Shown: positions 17,449 through 24,665, counted from the stretch's first letter. The stretch is DNA of 39,543 bases from Acidobacteriaceae bacterium (GCA_003160215.1 PLQW01000207.1:1-39543); one strand, 5' to 3'. Made by a program: numbers and translations. The notes: generated from the letters alone by a model not told the origin.

Positions 17449-17672
17449 CAGGGCTTGAACATGGCTTCAAGGCGAGCGTCCATTTCTTCTTCTTCGATAA
17501 ACTCGCCGCGCTCGGCTGCCGCTATTCCTTTTTCCACGGCGGCCAGGAAGCGGGCTTCTTCATCGAGATACCGGGCAACAACATTCGTCACCAACCGCTC
17601 GGGGACGGTCCCGGCTTGAGTGGCCTTTTGGGCAAGCTGCGCCTCCTGCTCAGGCGTGAAGTGTACTTCCAT
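17448..17672 (-). CDS. Antitoxin, module C (partner of the ParE/RelE toxin)
   Basis: A 74-residue protein from ATG 17672. The N-terminal 28 residues equal those of antitoxin B. The C-terminal part (TNVVARYLDEEARFLAAVEK, then GIAAAERGEFIEEEEMDARL) is acidic and follows the ParE-antitoxin pattern with a final short helix. In-frame codons upstream (RGFSRTLKA) are also conserved in all three modules, so an alternative TTG start 36 bases upstream cannot be excluded. The ATG has GAAGG a few bases upstream. The upstream conserved block probably holds the autoregulated operator bound by the antitoxin or antitoxin-toxin complex. Confidence 0.85.
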   Translation of the reverse strand: MEVHFTPEQEAQLAQKATQAGTVPERLVTNVVARYLDEEARFLAAVEKGIAAAERGEFIEEEEMDARLEAMFKP

Positions 17673-17757
17673 GGCCTTCAGGGTACGGGAAAACCCTCTC
17701 TGTGACAACGGCGTTCAACGGATCGGGATCTGAGACTGAATTGTGAAACGCGCAGGC
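17592..17757. repeat. Duplicated antitoxin 5-prime region, copy C
   Basis: Counterpart of 16952-17122. It holds the start of antitoxin C, its leader and its presumed promoter region. The match ends downstream where the two antitoxins diverge in their toxin-binding parts. Confidence 0.7.
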
Positions 17758-17865
17758 CCTTGATTTCAGTGGCCCCGTGTTTCGTCTCAAAACTTACCCA
17801 TTGTGCGACACGGTAAAGTCTTGCCAGAAGCCTTTCTTAGCCCGCCCTGTGGTATCTTGTGGTCC

Positions 17866-18114
17866 ATGAAACCTGACCTCTACACCAAAGCCGTTCTCAC
17901 GGTCATCGCGTTACTGCTTGCAGTCATCGCCCTCCGCCCGGTTCTAATTCCGCGACCCGTTCACGCTGCTACAGGGCACACGTACATGGTGGATCAAACC
18001 TATCACGGATCCGGTGTTCAAAACATGTTGGACAAATACTCTGCTCAAGGTTGGGAAGTTGTCACAGCATACGCGCTTAGCTCCAACAGTGTTGAAGTCA
18101 TCTTCAAAAAGTAA
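17866..18114 (+). CDS. Small membrane-anchored protein with DUF4177-like end
   Basis: An 82-residue protein starting at ATG 17866. An earlier in-frame start at 17803 would add a segment without family features. Residues 8-30 form one hydrophobic helix (AVLTVIALLLAVIALRPVLI), then a short extracytoplasmic domain with GVQNMLDKYSAQGWEVVTAY and a final strand VEVIFKK. The pattern of a helix followed by GWE(V/L)V and a closing strand resembles DUF4177-type small domains, whose function is unknown. The ribosome binding site is weak. It lies at the edge of the toxin-antitoxin island. Confidence 0.6.
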   Translation: MKPDLYTKAVLTVIALLLAVIALRPVLIPRPVHAATGHTYMVDQTYHGSGVQNMLDKYSAQGWEVVTAYALSSNSVEVIFKK

Positions 18115-18205
18115 GAAGCCGGGCGCTTCCGCGCTTTGTCGCGAAACTTACCCTTTTTGAGAACTCCCGGCTGATATACAATCGGCGACATCACAAAGGA
18201 GGCCT

Positions 18206-18514
18206 ATGGCTAACCCTATCGTTGCGTGTTATCCGATTTTTCAGAATTTTTTGCCGGTAAACGTTGCTGTGACCCTGACCATTACAAATTCCTCTTCTGT
18301 AATTACCGCTGCTTTTGCCGTTGCTCCTGCAGGCAGTGCTCTTCCATTTACCGACCAGGCGGCTACTATTTTTACTGTTTATGCGAACCAAACTGTCACG
18401 GTCACCTTCGACGTACCCACCGGTGGCTTTATTTGTAACAATAACGCTTCCGCTATTGGCCTCGTACCTACTTTGACATACGAAGTGGAAGATATTCTTT
18501 GGGGTCGAGGGTAA
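18206..18514 (+). CDS. Unrecognised small beta-rich protein with very strong ribosome binding site
   Basis: A 102-residue protein whose ATG is preceded by AAAGGAGG, an almost ideal Shine-Dalgarno sequence and the best in this window. The composition is rich in T, V, A, N and F, with predicted strands (NVAVTLTITNSSSVITAAFA, TIFTVYANQTVTVTFDV) and no signal peptide or membrane helix. Codons end in T or C much more often than in neighbouring genes, and the DNA is AT-richer. This suggests a transferred or highly expressed gene. I do not recognise a family; a structural or phage-derived protein is one possibility. Confidence 0.6.
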   Translation: MANPIVACYPIFQNFLPVNVAVTLTITNSSSVITAAFAVAPAGSALPFTDQAATIFTVYANQTVTVTFDVPTGGFICNNNASAIGLVPTLTYEVEDILWGRG

Positions 18515-18601
18515 CGTGCTTATTTCAGTCTTAACGACCTGAACCCGCATGGCTTGTGATTAAGGCTCGGTCAAGTTGATCGGGGGTGGCTGCATGTGTC
18601 G

Positions 18602-18619
18602 CACAAAGGACCCTTTGTG
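18602..18619. promoter_or_regulatory. 18-bp palindrome upstream of the aconitase gene
   Basis: CACAAAGG-AC-CCTTTGTG is a near-perfect dyad with 8-bp arms, suited to a dimeric regulator. A second small stem, CCCCGC/GCGGGG, lies at 18651-18667. Both are within 160 bases of the GTG at 18759, but no promoter boxes could be fixed. Confidence 0.4.
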
Positions 18620-18758
18620 AGACGGAGTTGAAGCGGTTGTGCGGCCATTTCCCCGCCTTGTGCGGGGGCGGATTCCAAATCATCGGTTAGATATCCGGTG
18701 GCCTCCTCACAGGCGGTTGTTTCCTGTTTACTCCCCATTTCTGCGGTAAAATTGCTCA

Positions 18759-20795
18759 GTGAACAACTCGCTGTTGAACCGCACCGTTACCAAGCGCCCC
18801 GACATGGTCCGACTCGTGGGGCGCATTCTGTTCCTCACCGAAGACCCCCAACTCATCCTGCGCCAGCTTGCCGGCGAGGACCTGCCCTGGGACACTCAGC
18901 ATCCTGAGCGCAATCCCAAGCTGCGCGACGACATCTCCACCGATGAAATCACGCCGGCGCACATCTGCTTTTTCTTCGATGAGACGCTGGGGGAATTTCC
19001 CTACACCGGCCTGAAGTGCGGCAACGATCTGCCCATCAAGCGCGGCGACGTGAAGCGCGGCGGGTTCGTGTGCGCCGTGAGCGGTAAGCGCCGGGGTAAA
19101 GGCTCGAGCCGCGAACAGTCGCCGTATGCCGAGATGTCGGCGGGCATCAAGCTGGTGATCGCGGAAAACATCGAGCGCATTTACAAGCAAAACTGCCAAA
19201 ACCTTGGCGTGCTGACGGCGACCGACTTCAGCCTGATTGACAAGGTCCGCGGTGGCGAAGAAATTCCGCTGACGGAGTTCACCCAGGGCGAAGACGAGAT
19301 CACCCGCCAGGTGATCGAATACGGCGGCCTCTTCCCGTTCAACGTTGCGCGCTTGCAGGGCAAGGTGTTTCTGCCGCCGATCCATACCAAGCCGCGACCC
19401 ATGACCATCGCGGAGAAAATCTTCGCGCGTCACATGGTGCACGGCGCCAATCAGGTGGGTGTCGAGGCGGTAAAGCCCGGCGACACCGGATTCGCCCGCA
19501 CCGATCTGCGCTTCAGCCATGAATACGTCACGCCCATGGCGGCGATTTTCTTCGAGCATTTTCTGGGCAAGGATGCGCCCGTCACCGACCCCAGCACCGT
19601 CTTGTTCTTCCGCGATCACCTCACCTTCCTCGATGAAGTGCTTTCGGAAGAAAAGCGCAAGATGGGCCTGCTGGACCTTGCGACCCAGTTGAAGTGGAAG
19701 CAGGAAGACTTCGCCAAGTCGCGCGGCATCAAGTTGCACGGCGAGTTGCGTGACCGCAAAGGCTCGGAAGGAATCTGCCATTCCATCGTGACCGAGAGCT
19801 ACGCGCTACCCGGCCAGCTCAACGTCGGCTCCGATTCCCACACGCCGCACGTTGGCGCGATGGGGTGCGTGGCCTTCGGCATCGGCACCACCGATGTCTT
19901 CAATTCCTGGTTCACCAAAGACGTTCGCGTGAAAGTGCCCGAGTCGCTGAAGGTCCTCATTCGCGGCCAAAAGCGCGAGAACGTCACTGCGAAAGACTTC
20001 ATCCTGAAGCTGCTATCGCTGGAATACATCCGCAGCGGTAAAGCGCTGGCCAAAGTCATCGAGTATTCCGGCGAAGCCATCGAGGCCTTGGGCGTGGATG
20101 AACGCGCCACCATGACCAACATGGCGGCGGAGATCGGCGGATTTACCGGCATCGTGGCCCCCGATCGGAAGGTGGTTGACTTCCTGATGGAGCGGCGCGG
20201 CATGAGCCAGAACGAGGCCGGAACGCTGATCGAAGGCTTGTATAGCGATGCCGACGCGCACTACGCGCACGTGATCGAACTCGACGCCGCGGAAATCTAT
20301 CCCATGGTGGCGACGCCCGGCGATCCCGGCAACGGCAAGTTCGTGCGCGAATTGAACACGCCGGTGCCGGTGGAGATCGCCTACGGCGGCACCTGCACCG
20401 CGGGCAAGAACGAAGACATGGACATGTACGCGCGCGTGCTCAGCGATGCCTTGAAGCAAGGCAAGCGGGTTGCGGAGAACTGCAAATTCTATCTCCAGTT
20501 CGGATCGCAGGAGACGCGCGAATACTGCGTGCGCAAGGGCTATCTCGACATCTTCAGCAAGGCAGGCGCACAGGTGATTGAGCCTAGTTGCGGCGCTTGT
20601 ATCAACGCCGGACCGGGTGTTTCCACGCGTTCCGACCAGGTGGTAATCAGCGCGCAGAACCGCAACTTCCCAGGGCGCAGCGGCCCGGGGCAAATGTATT
20701 TGGCGAGCCCGCTGACCGTGGCGGCCAGCGCCATCGCCGGCCACATCGTCGAGTACGAACCGGCGAGCGCGCGCGAACCGGTTCACGCGGCGTGA
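18759..20795 (+). CDS. Aconitase-family hydro-lyase with N-terminal swivel domain
   Basis: A 678-residue [4Fe-4S] hydro-lyase, most likely aconitate hydratase of the citric acid cycle. The order of parts is unusual: the swivel (LeuD-like) domain comes first (residues about 50-190; RGKGSSREQSPYAEMSAGIK, IAENIERIYKQN), followed by the catalytic LeuC-like domains (about 210-670). This resembles AcnB without its HEAT-like N-terminal domain and differs from AcnA, where the swivel domain is last. Substrate and cluster motifs are GSDSHTPHVGAMG, a cluster Cys in GGTCTAGKNEDMD, and the pair in EPSCGACINAGPG, so all three cluster cysteines are present. The start is GTG 18759, without a clear ribosome binding site; an ATG at 18804 is possible. 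Other hydro-lyase substrates (homoaconitate, isopropylmalate, methylaconitate) cannot be excluded. Confidence 0.88.
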   Translation: MNNSLLNRTVTKRPDMVRLVGRILFLTEDPQLILRQLAGEDLPWDTQHPERNPKLRDDISTDEITPAHICFFFDETLGEFPYTGLKCGNDLPIKRGDVKRGGFVCAVSGKRRGKGSSREQSPYAEMSAGIKLVIAENIERIYKQNCQNLGVLTATDFSLIDKVRGGEEIPLTEFTQGEDEITRQVIEYGGLFPFNVARLQGKVFLPPIHTKPRPMTIAEKIFARHMVHGANQVGVEAVKPGDTGFARTDLRFSHEYVTPMAAIFFEHFLGKDAPVTDPSTVLFFRDHLTFLDEVLSEEKRKMGLLDLATQLKWKQEDFAKSRGIKLHGELRDRKGSEGICHSIVTESYALPGQLNVGSDSHTPHVGAMGCVAFGIGTTDVFNSWFTKDVRVKVPESLKVLIRGQKRENVTAKDFILKLLSLEYIRSGKALAKVIEYSGEAIEALGVDERATMTNMAAEIGGFTGIVAPDRKVVDFLMERRGMSQNEAGTLIEGLYSDADAHYAHVIELDAAEIYPMVATPGDPGNGKFVRELNTPVPVEIAYGGTCTAGKNEDMDMYARVLSDALKQGKRVAENCKFYLQFGSQETREYCVRKGYLDIFSKAGAQVIEPSCGACINAGPGVSTRSDQVVISAQNRNFPGRSGPGQMYLASPLTVAASAIAGHIVEYEPASAREPVHAA

Positions 20796-20805
20796 TTGGG
20801 GATTG

Positions 20806-20985
20806 ATGAAATTCGCGCTACAATCCGTGATCTTTTTGGCCGCTTTGGTTTCGTCGGTTGCTGTCGCAGGATTTATCTATCTGTTTGGCGAGTGCTGCAT
20901 AGTAAATCCTTTCAAATATCTTTTTAGAGCAGAGGCGTACTCAAAAGCTCTTACCACCATGCACATATGGGAGCTTGCTCGATGA
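20806..20985 (+). CDS. Small single-helix membrane protein, uncertain
   Basis: A 59-codon frame from ATG 20806, eleven bases after the aconitase stop. It has one long hydrophobic segment (SVIFLAALVSSVAVAGFIYLF), two cysteines (ECCIV) and a hydrophilic tail. Codon use is AT-richer than in the aconitase gene. There is only a weak upstream GGGGA. The stop overlaps the start of a second tiny frame (ATGA), which argues for translation. No family is recognised. Confidence 0.4.
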   Translation: MKFALQSVIFLAALVSSVAVAGFIYLFGECCIVNPFKYLFRAEAYSKALTTMHIWELAR

Positions 20986-21077
20986 TTGGAATTCTTCTCA
21001 CGATCTGCCTCTACTGGATTTACAAAGAGCATTATGGCACCGGGCCATTTCGCCGACCCCGGTGGAAATCAAACTGA
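20982..21077 (+). CDS. 31-residue peptide coupled to the preceding frame
   Basis: Starts at the ATGA overlap with the preceding small frame and reads MIGILLTICLYWIYKEHYGT followed by a basic tail (RRPRWKSN). One short hydrophobic segment suggests a membrane peptide. Alternatively, both tiny frames are pieces of one older gene broken by a frameshift, since their joint reading would give a two-helix membrane protein. Evidence is limited to the overlap and hydrophobicity. Confidence 0.3.
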   Translation: MIGILLTICLYWIYKEHYGTGPFRRPRWKSN

Positions 21078-21188
21078 CCACTACCGAACGGACCGCTAGA
21101 TGCCACACAACCGGAGTTTTTGATACTATCGTAGTTATTACTCCGGCCTGATTTGCTCCATTCGAGAGACTAGAGGAGACACTGTTTT

Positions 21189-21449
21189 ATGGCTTATGTA
21201 ATCGCGGAACCTTGCATCAACACCAAAGACACGGCCTGCGTCGATGCCTGTCCGGTGGATTGCATCCACCCCAAGAAGGACAGCGACAAGTTCGCGACCG
21301 AAGAGATGCTTTACATCGATCCGGTCGAGTGCATTGATTGCGGCGCCTGCGTGCCTGTCTGCCCGGTTTCGGCGATTTTCGCGCTCGACGATCTGCCCGA
21401 GAAGTGGAAAGAGTACACCGAGCGGAACGCCAAGTATTTCGGCCGTTAG
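21189..21449 (+). CDS. fdxA: 7Fe ferredoxin (one 3Fe-4S and one 4Fe-4S cluster)
   Basis: An 86-residue soluble electron carrier of the FdxA type. The first cluster motif is C9-x7-C17-x3-C21-P with the longer spacing of a 3Fe-4S site. C25 and the second motif CIDCGACVPVCP supply the 4Fe-4S site and the last 3Fe-4S ligand. The C-terminal extension (LPEKWKEYTERNAKYFGR) is typical for the family and distinguishes it from short clostridial 2[4Fe-4S] ferredoxins. AGAGGAGA lies ten bases before the ATG. A strong terminator follows 17 bases after the stop, so it is a single-gene unit. Confidence 0.95.
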   Translation: MAYVIAEPCINTKDTACVDACPVDCIHPKKDSDKFATEEMLYIDPVECIDCGACVPVCPVSAIFALDDLPEKWKEYTERNAKYFGR

Positions 21450-21465
21450 CCGCCGTGCAATATCG

Positions 21466-21500
21466 CAAAAGGGCGTACCGCGCAGGTGCGCCCTTTTTGC
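21466..21500 (+). terminator. Intrinsic terminator of the ferredoxin gene
   Basis: An AAAAGGGCG arm pairs with CGCCCTTTTT across a short loop, followed by a T-rich end. It is at the right distance behind the ferredoxin stop codon. Confidence 0.85.
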
Positions 21501-21542
21501 TTGATATGAAAAATCTGCATCACTATGAACTCTCCCCCTAAA

Positions 21543-21742
21543 CCAGTTTCAGAGTTGGCATAGACCGGGTAGAGCCAGCCTTCAGGCTGGCGTCCAAGAT
21601 CGTCCCACACTAAAAGGCTTGAGCCGCTGCGGTCATTTCCAATGACCGCAGCGGCTCAAGCGGTTCGTTGGTGCGCAGCGAACGCGGCGCTGAAGCGCCG
21701 CTCTACCCGTACTCGCCCGGACTACGCCAACTCTGAAACCGC
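21543..21742. repeat. Nested palindromic element, about 200 bases
   Basis: Outer arms CAGTTTCAGAGTTGGC (21544-21559) and GCCAACTCTGAAACCG (21726-21741) pair with one mismatch. Inside are CGGGTAGAGC and GCTCTACCCG, a small hairpin GCCAGCC-TTCA-GGCTGGC (21574-21591), a perfect 20-bp stem with a 3-base loop at 21618-21660 (arms starting CTTGAGCCGC and ending GCGGCTCAAG), and GGCGC-TGAA-GCGCC near 21686-21699. It looks like a composite of palindromic units (BIME-like), probably spread by a transposase elsewhere. It separates the ferredoxin terminator from the convergent trmJ 3-prime end. Confidence 0.8.
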
Positions 21743-21770
21743 TCTGAACGCCCGCGACGACCGACTAGGG

Positions 21771-22499
21771 CTATTTCTCGCCGGAGCGAATCTTCCACAG
21801 CATTTGTCGCAGCATGCCCAGCCAGAGTTCGGCGTCCCCGGCTTGCAGGCTGAGGCGGCGCACCAAGCGGCGTACCTTATCTTCAGTCAAGGCTTCGGCG
21901 TGCGGATTCACATACCCGCTGGCGCGCAGGGCCTCCAGCAATACTTCACTTATTCGCTCGACTTCGCCCGCGCTAACGCGCTCCAGTCTCTCCGTTTGCT
22001 GTGCTGCTTTGGAGTCGCGACTTAGTTCGTACAGGCAAACCGCCACTGCCTGTCCCAAGTTCATGGAGATGTGTTCTTCCCGCGTAGGAATGCGCATGAG
22101 CCAGTTGCAGTGGCTGAGGTCCTTTGTCGCCAGGCCAAACTTTTCCGTGCCGAACACAAGCGCCACCCGGCCGGAGCCGAAGTGCTTGCGGATCACGCGT
22201 GCCCCGTATTCCAGCCGTTTGAGTGGATGTTGCAAGTCGCGATGCCGGACTGCGGTCGTGCCCACCACCAGCGTGCAATCGGCCACGGCTTCGGCCAGGC
22301 TCTTGTACTCCTCGGCGTTGGCCAGCAACTCCGAGGCGCCGACGGCGGAGCGTGCCTCGCGAAAAGCGACCGCGTAGGGATTCACCACCCGCAGGTGGAG
22401 AAAACCGAAGTTGCTCATGGCGCGGGCCGCCGCGCCGATATTGAGCGGGTTTCGCGGGGCAACTAAGACCACGTGAAGCTGATCGAGATCTGCTTGCAT
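21771..22499 (-). CDS. trmJ: tRNA 2-prime-O-methyltransferase, TrmJ type (SPOUT)
   Basis: A 242-residue SPOUT methyltransferase that uses S-adenosylmethionine to methylate the 2-prime-OH of nucleotide 32 in several tRNAs. The three SPOUT motifs are visible: VLVAPRNPLNIGAAARAMSNFG at residues 10-31, LVFGTEKFGL near 114-123, and RIPTREEHISMNLGQAVAVCLYEL near 136-159, which builds the knot and cofactor site. The C-terminal part (about 180-240, KVRRLVRRLSLQAGDAELWLGMLRQMLWK) matches TrmJ rather than TrmH or TrmL. It starts at ATG 22499 with a poor upstream site. It stands alone, convergent with the ferredoxin unit. Whether C32 or U32 is preferred is not readable. Confidence 0.9.
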   Translation of the reverse strand: MQADLDQLHVVLVAPRNPLNIGAAARAMSNFGFLHLRVVNPYAVAFREARSAVGASELLANAEEYKSLAEAVADCTLVVGTTAVRHRDLQHPLKRLEYGARVIRKHFGSGRVALVFGTEKFGLATKDLSHCNWLMRIPTREEHISMNLGQAVAVCLYELSRDSKAAQQTERLERVSAGEVERISEVLLEALRASGYVNPHAEALTEDKVRRLVRRLSLQAGDAELWLGMLRQMLWKIRSGEK

Positions 22500-22587
22500 T
22501 AGGTCAGTTTAGAACGCATCGGAAGCATTTCCTCGGTCATTCGTTCACGGTTCCGTGGATAATGGTCAACGATAGTAACGCTTGCTT

Positions 22588-23341
22588 ATGAACAGCTTTC
22601 TGCAACATGTGGTTTTTGGCTTGCGGCTTATCCGAAAGTCGCCAATTTTCTACCTGGTCGTCATCCTGGTGCTGGCCTTGGGCATCGGCGCCAACACTGC
22701 CGTGTTCAGCGTCGTCGATGCCGTTCTTCTCCGCAAGCTCCCGTTCCGCGATCCCGATCGTCTGGTCATGGTCTGGGAGAAGAACCCGACGCTGGGCGCG
22801 ATGGTTGGCGACCGTGTGCCTACTGCTTATACGAATTTCGTGGAATGGCTGCAGCAGGCCCATGCGTTTGACGGCATGGCCGGGTTCGAGGATGTCAGCC
22901 TGAACCGCACCGGCACGGGAGAGCCGGAACGCATCGCTGGCGCGCGTGTCTCCCCTAATTTTTTTGGCGTGTTGGGCGTCTCTCCCGAAGCAGGCAACAG
23001 CTTCGACTACGTGGAAGCCGATCCGTCCCATAGCCACGCGGCCATGCTGAGCAACGGGTATTGGAAGAGCCACTTCGGAGGCAGCCCCGGTGTCGTCGGA
23101 CAAACTCTGACGCTGAATGACGTGTCCTACGTTGTGGTAGGCGTGCTTCCGGCTAACTTTCATCTGCCGGCGACACGTGAAGGTTCGGAGCAACGCAAGC
23201 CGGACATCTGGATCCCTTACGAATCACCCGCTCAACGTAAGCGTTTGCGCCGGATTGGCTTTGGTGGCTGCGGTCGCTTGTTACTGGCCAGCGCGCACGG
23301 CGGTCAAAGTGGACCCGGCGCAGGCCCTACGAGCGGAATAG
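22588..23341 (+). pseudogene. ADOP-type FtsX/MacB permease with large internal deletion
   Basis: Residues 1-210 from ATG 22588 are a good N-terminus of the large acidobacterial-type permeases: LRLIRKSPIFYLVVILVLAL with ALGIGANTAVFSVVDAVLLR, then a MacB-PCD periplasmic domain (VSPNFFGVLGVSPEAG, LTLNDVSYVVVGVLPANF). After IPYESPAQ near 23226 the frame changes. In the next frame the sequence reads VSVCAGLALVAAVACYWPAR followed by TAVKVDPAQALRAE and a stop at 23341, exactly the C-terminus expected of this family. Normal members are about 800 residues, so roughly 500 internal codons, including most of both membrane halves, are missing. The original frame runs on without homology to 23460. It is a dead gene. 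Confidence 0.85.
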
Positions 23342-23509
23342 GGATGACGAAGTGGCAACGCTTGTTGTCTTCAGCTACCGAGCAGCTGAATGATCCAGGT
23401 GGAGGGGACCTCTCTACCGCCCGAATTATCCCGCCATCCTCAAAACTGCTAGGATATTAGCAAGTGCCTGCAGCCGCGTTCGCGGCGCGGGACACGGAGA
23501 GGAACCAAC

Positions 23510-23890
23510 ATGAGGTGGATGCTACGTTCGAAAATTCACCAAGCCACAGTTACCGATGCCGATCTGCGATACGTAGGAAGTATCACGATCGATGAAGAAC
23601 TGATGGAGATGGTAGATCTACTGCCCGGCGAAAAAGTGATGGTGGTCAGCAATACCAGCGGCGCGAGATTGGAAACCTACGCCATTCCGGGGCCGCGCGG
23701 CTCAGGCGTTATCTGCATGAACGGAGCGGCCGCTCACCTGATCAAGAAGGGCGAAGAGATCATCATCATGGGCTTCGAACTCGCCAACGGACCGGTCGCG
23801 GCCAAACAAATCGTGCTGGGGCCGAGCAACGAGTTTGTGAAGTGGATCGGGGATTTGCAACCCGATCACTCCCCGCAAGTCTGTGTTTGA
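23510..23890 (+). CDS. panD: Aspartate 1-decarboxylase (pyruvoyl enzyme)
   Basis: A 126-residue proenzyme that makes beta-alanine from aspartate for pantothenate and coenzyme A. It cleaves itself between Gly23 and Ser24 in YVGSITID, and Ser24 becomes the pyruvoyl cofactor. Other family features are [16 protein letters not shown] at the start, [19 protein letters not shown] in the C-terminal part, and Arg/Lys residues of the active site. GAGAGGAA lies upstream of the ATG. It is not next to other pantothenate genes (panB, panC). It is followed by a candidate structured RNA or leader and a terminator. Confidence 0.96.
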   Translation: MRWMLRSKIHQATVTDADLRYVGSITIDEELMEMVDLLPGEKVMVVSNTSGARLETYAIPGPRGSGVICMNGAAAHLIKKGEEIIIMGFELANGPVAAKQIVLGPSNEFVKWIGDLQPDHSPQVCV

Positions 23891-23928
23891 CGGACGCCTT
23901 CATCAGTGTTACTTTGCTTCTACACTGG

Positions 23929-24140
23929 AAAGGAGGGTGATCCAAATATATGAAGATTGATAGTCCATGTAGTATCCCAAGTGAGGTGGCTGAGGCTTAG
24001 GGCTTCTGCTCTAAATCCTCGCAAGACTCGCATAGCTGTGAAGTCTGCCGCTGGGGCCACATAGAGTGGACAGCCTCAGGCCAATCCCAACAGCTAACCG
24101 GAAAGACCCGCTGGCGCCGTGCGCTGCGGGTCTTTTCTGC
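23929..24140 (+). ncRNA. Candidate rod-shaped small RNA ending in a terminator
   Basis: About 200 bases downstream of panD without a normal gene. A possible promoter (TTCATC, 16 bases, TACACT at 23921-23926) points into it. It can fold as a long interrupted hairpin: CTGAGGCT (23990-23997) with AGCCTCAG (24072-24079), CTCTA (24009-24013) with TAGAG (24062-24066), and an apical stem GC-AGACT-CGCA with TGTG-AGTCT-GC around 24021-24048. Bubbles separate the stems, recalling 6S RNA, but I cannot confirm that family. It begins with AAAGGAGGGTGATCCAA (23929-23945), almost the complement of the 16S rRNA 3-prime end, followed by a 16-codon frame (23950-24000). A translated leader is therefore an alternative reading. 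Confidence 0.4.
24102..24140 (+). terminator. Intrinsic terminator downstream of panD and the candidate RNA
   Basis: AAAGACCCGC (24102-24111) pairs perfectly over 10 bp with GCGGGTCTTT (24126-24135), with a 14-base loop and a trailing TTTTCTGCTT. It ends transcripts from the panD side, close to the convergent membrane protein gene ending at 24189. Confidence 0.88.
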
Positions 24141-24188
24141 TTGGATTGGAGTCGCAGGCTACACTCAGATAACACCGACCAGCCCCTA

Positions 24189-24665
24189 TCAACGCTGACC
24201 CTCCGTTCCCTGCTTCAACTCTTTCCGCAATCTCCTGATGGAGTGGATGATCGCGGCCTGCATAACCAGATTCATGACAGCCCCCGCGAGCCTCGGTGGC
24301 CATGGACCATCACGAGTGTCCCAGAGACCGTACACCAGGGCCAGCGCAAGAAGGGCGACACCAAACTGCAAAAAGCGGACTCTCCGACGGTACTTCCTGC
24401 GCATTGCATCGTCCAGAGGCTCGGCAAGCGTGCCAGCGGAAGCCCTGAACCTCGCCCTCGCGTTCCGCAAGATGACGAGGACCACAAACGTAACGCATGC
24501 AACATAGCCTAATAGCACCCACCCAAGTGCTCGTGGAGAAGAGATGAGCCCATGGGCATATGCAAGAACCAGCGGAAAGAGGATGATCAACCCGCCAAAG
24601 GTGAGGAAGAGAAAACGCCTGCGAAGGTACTTTTCGGCTGCAAAATAGCTGGTCCCGTTGATCAT
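24189..24665 (-). CDS. Small polytopic membrane protein of unknown function
   Basis: A 158-residue protein with four predicted membrane segments: FLFLTFGGLIILFPLVLAYA, ALGWVLLGYVACVTFVVLVIL, FLQFGVALLALALVYGLW and LAGAVMNLVMQAAIIHSI. They are joined by a basic cytoplasmic loop (LRNARARFRA...RRKYRRRVR) and end in a charged tail. The regular positive-inside pattern supports a real gene. No family is recognised. It starts at ATG 24665. It reads towards the panD terminator region and overlaps nothing. Confidence 0.65.
   Translation of the reverse strand: MINGTSYFAAEKYLRRRFLFLTFGGLIILFPLVLAYAHGLISSPRALGWVLLGYVACVTFVVLVILRNARARFRASAGTLAEPLDDAMRRKYRRRVRFLQFGVALLALALVYGLWDTRDGPWPPRLAGAVMNLVMQAAIIHSIRRLRKELKQGTEGQR

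Noticed and set aside
18756..19781. 341-codon minus-strand open frame opposite the aconitase gene
   Set aside because: Antisense shadow; composition is typical of the complement of GC-rich coding DNA.
23929..24140. Firm assignment as 6S RNA
   Set aside because: The fold is only outlined by hand and no family-specific sequence was confirmed, so it is reported as a candidate structured RNA.
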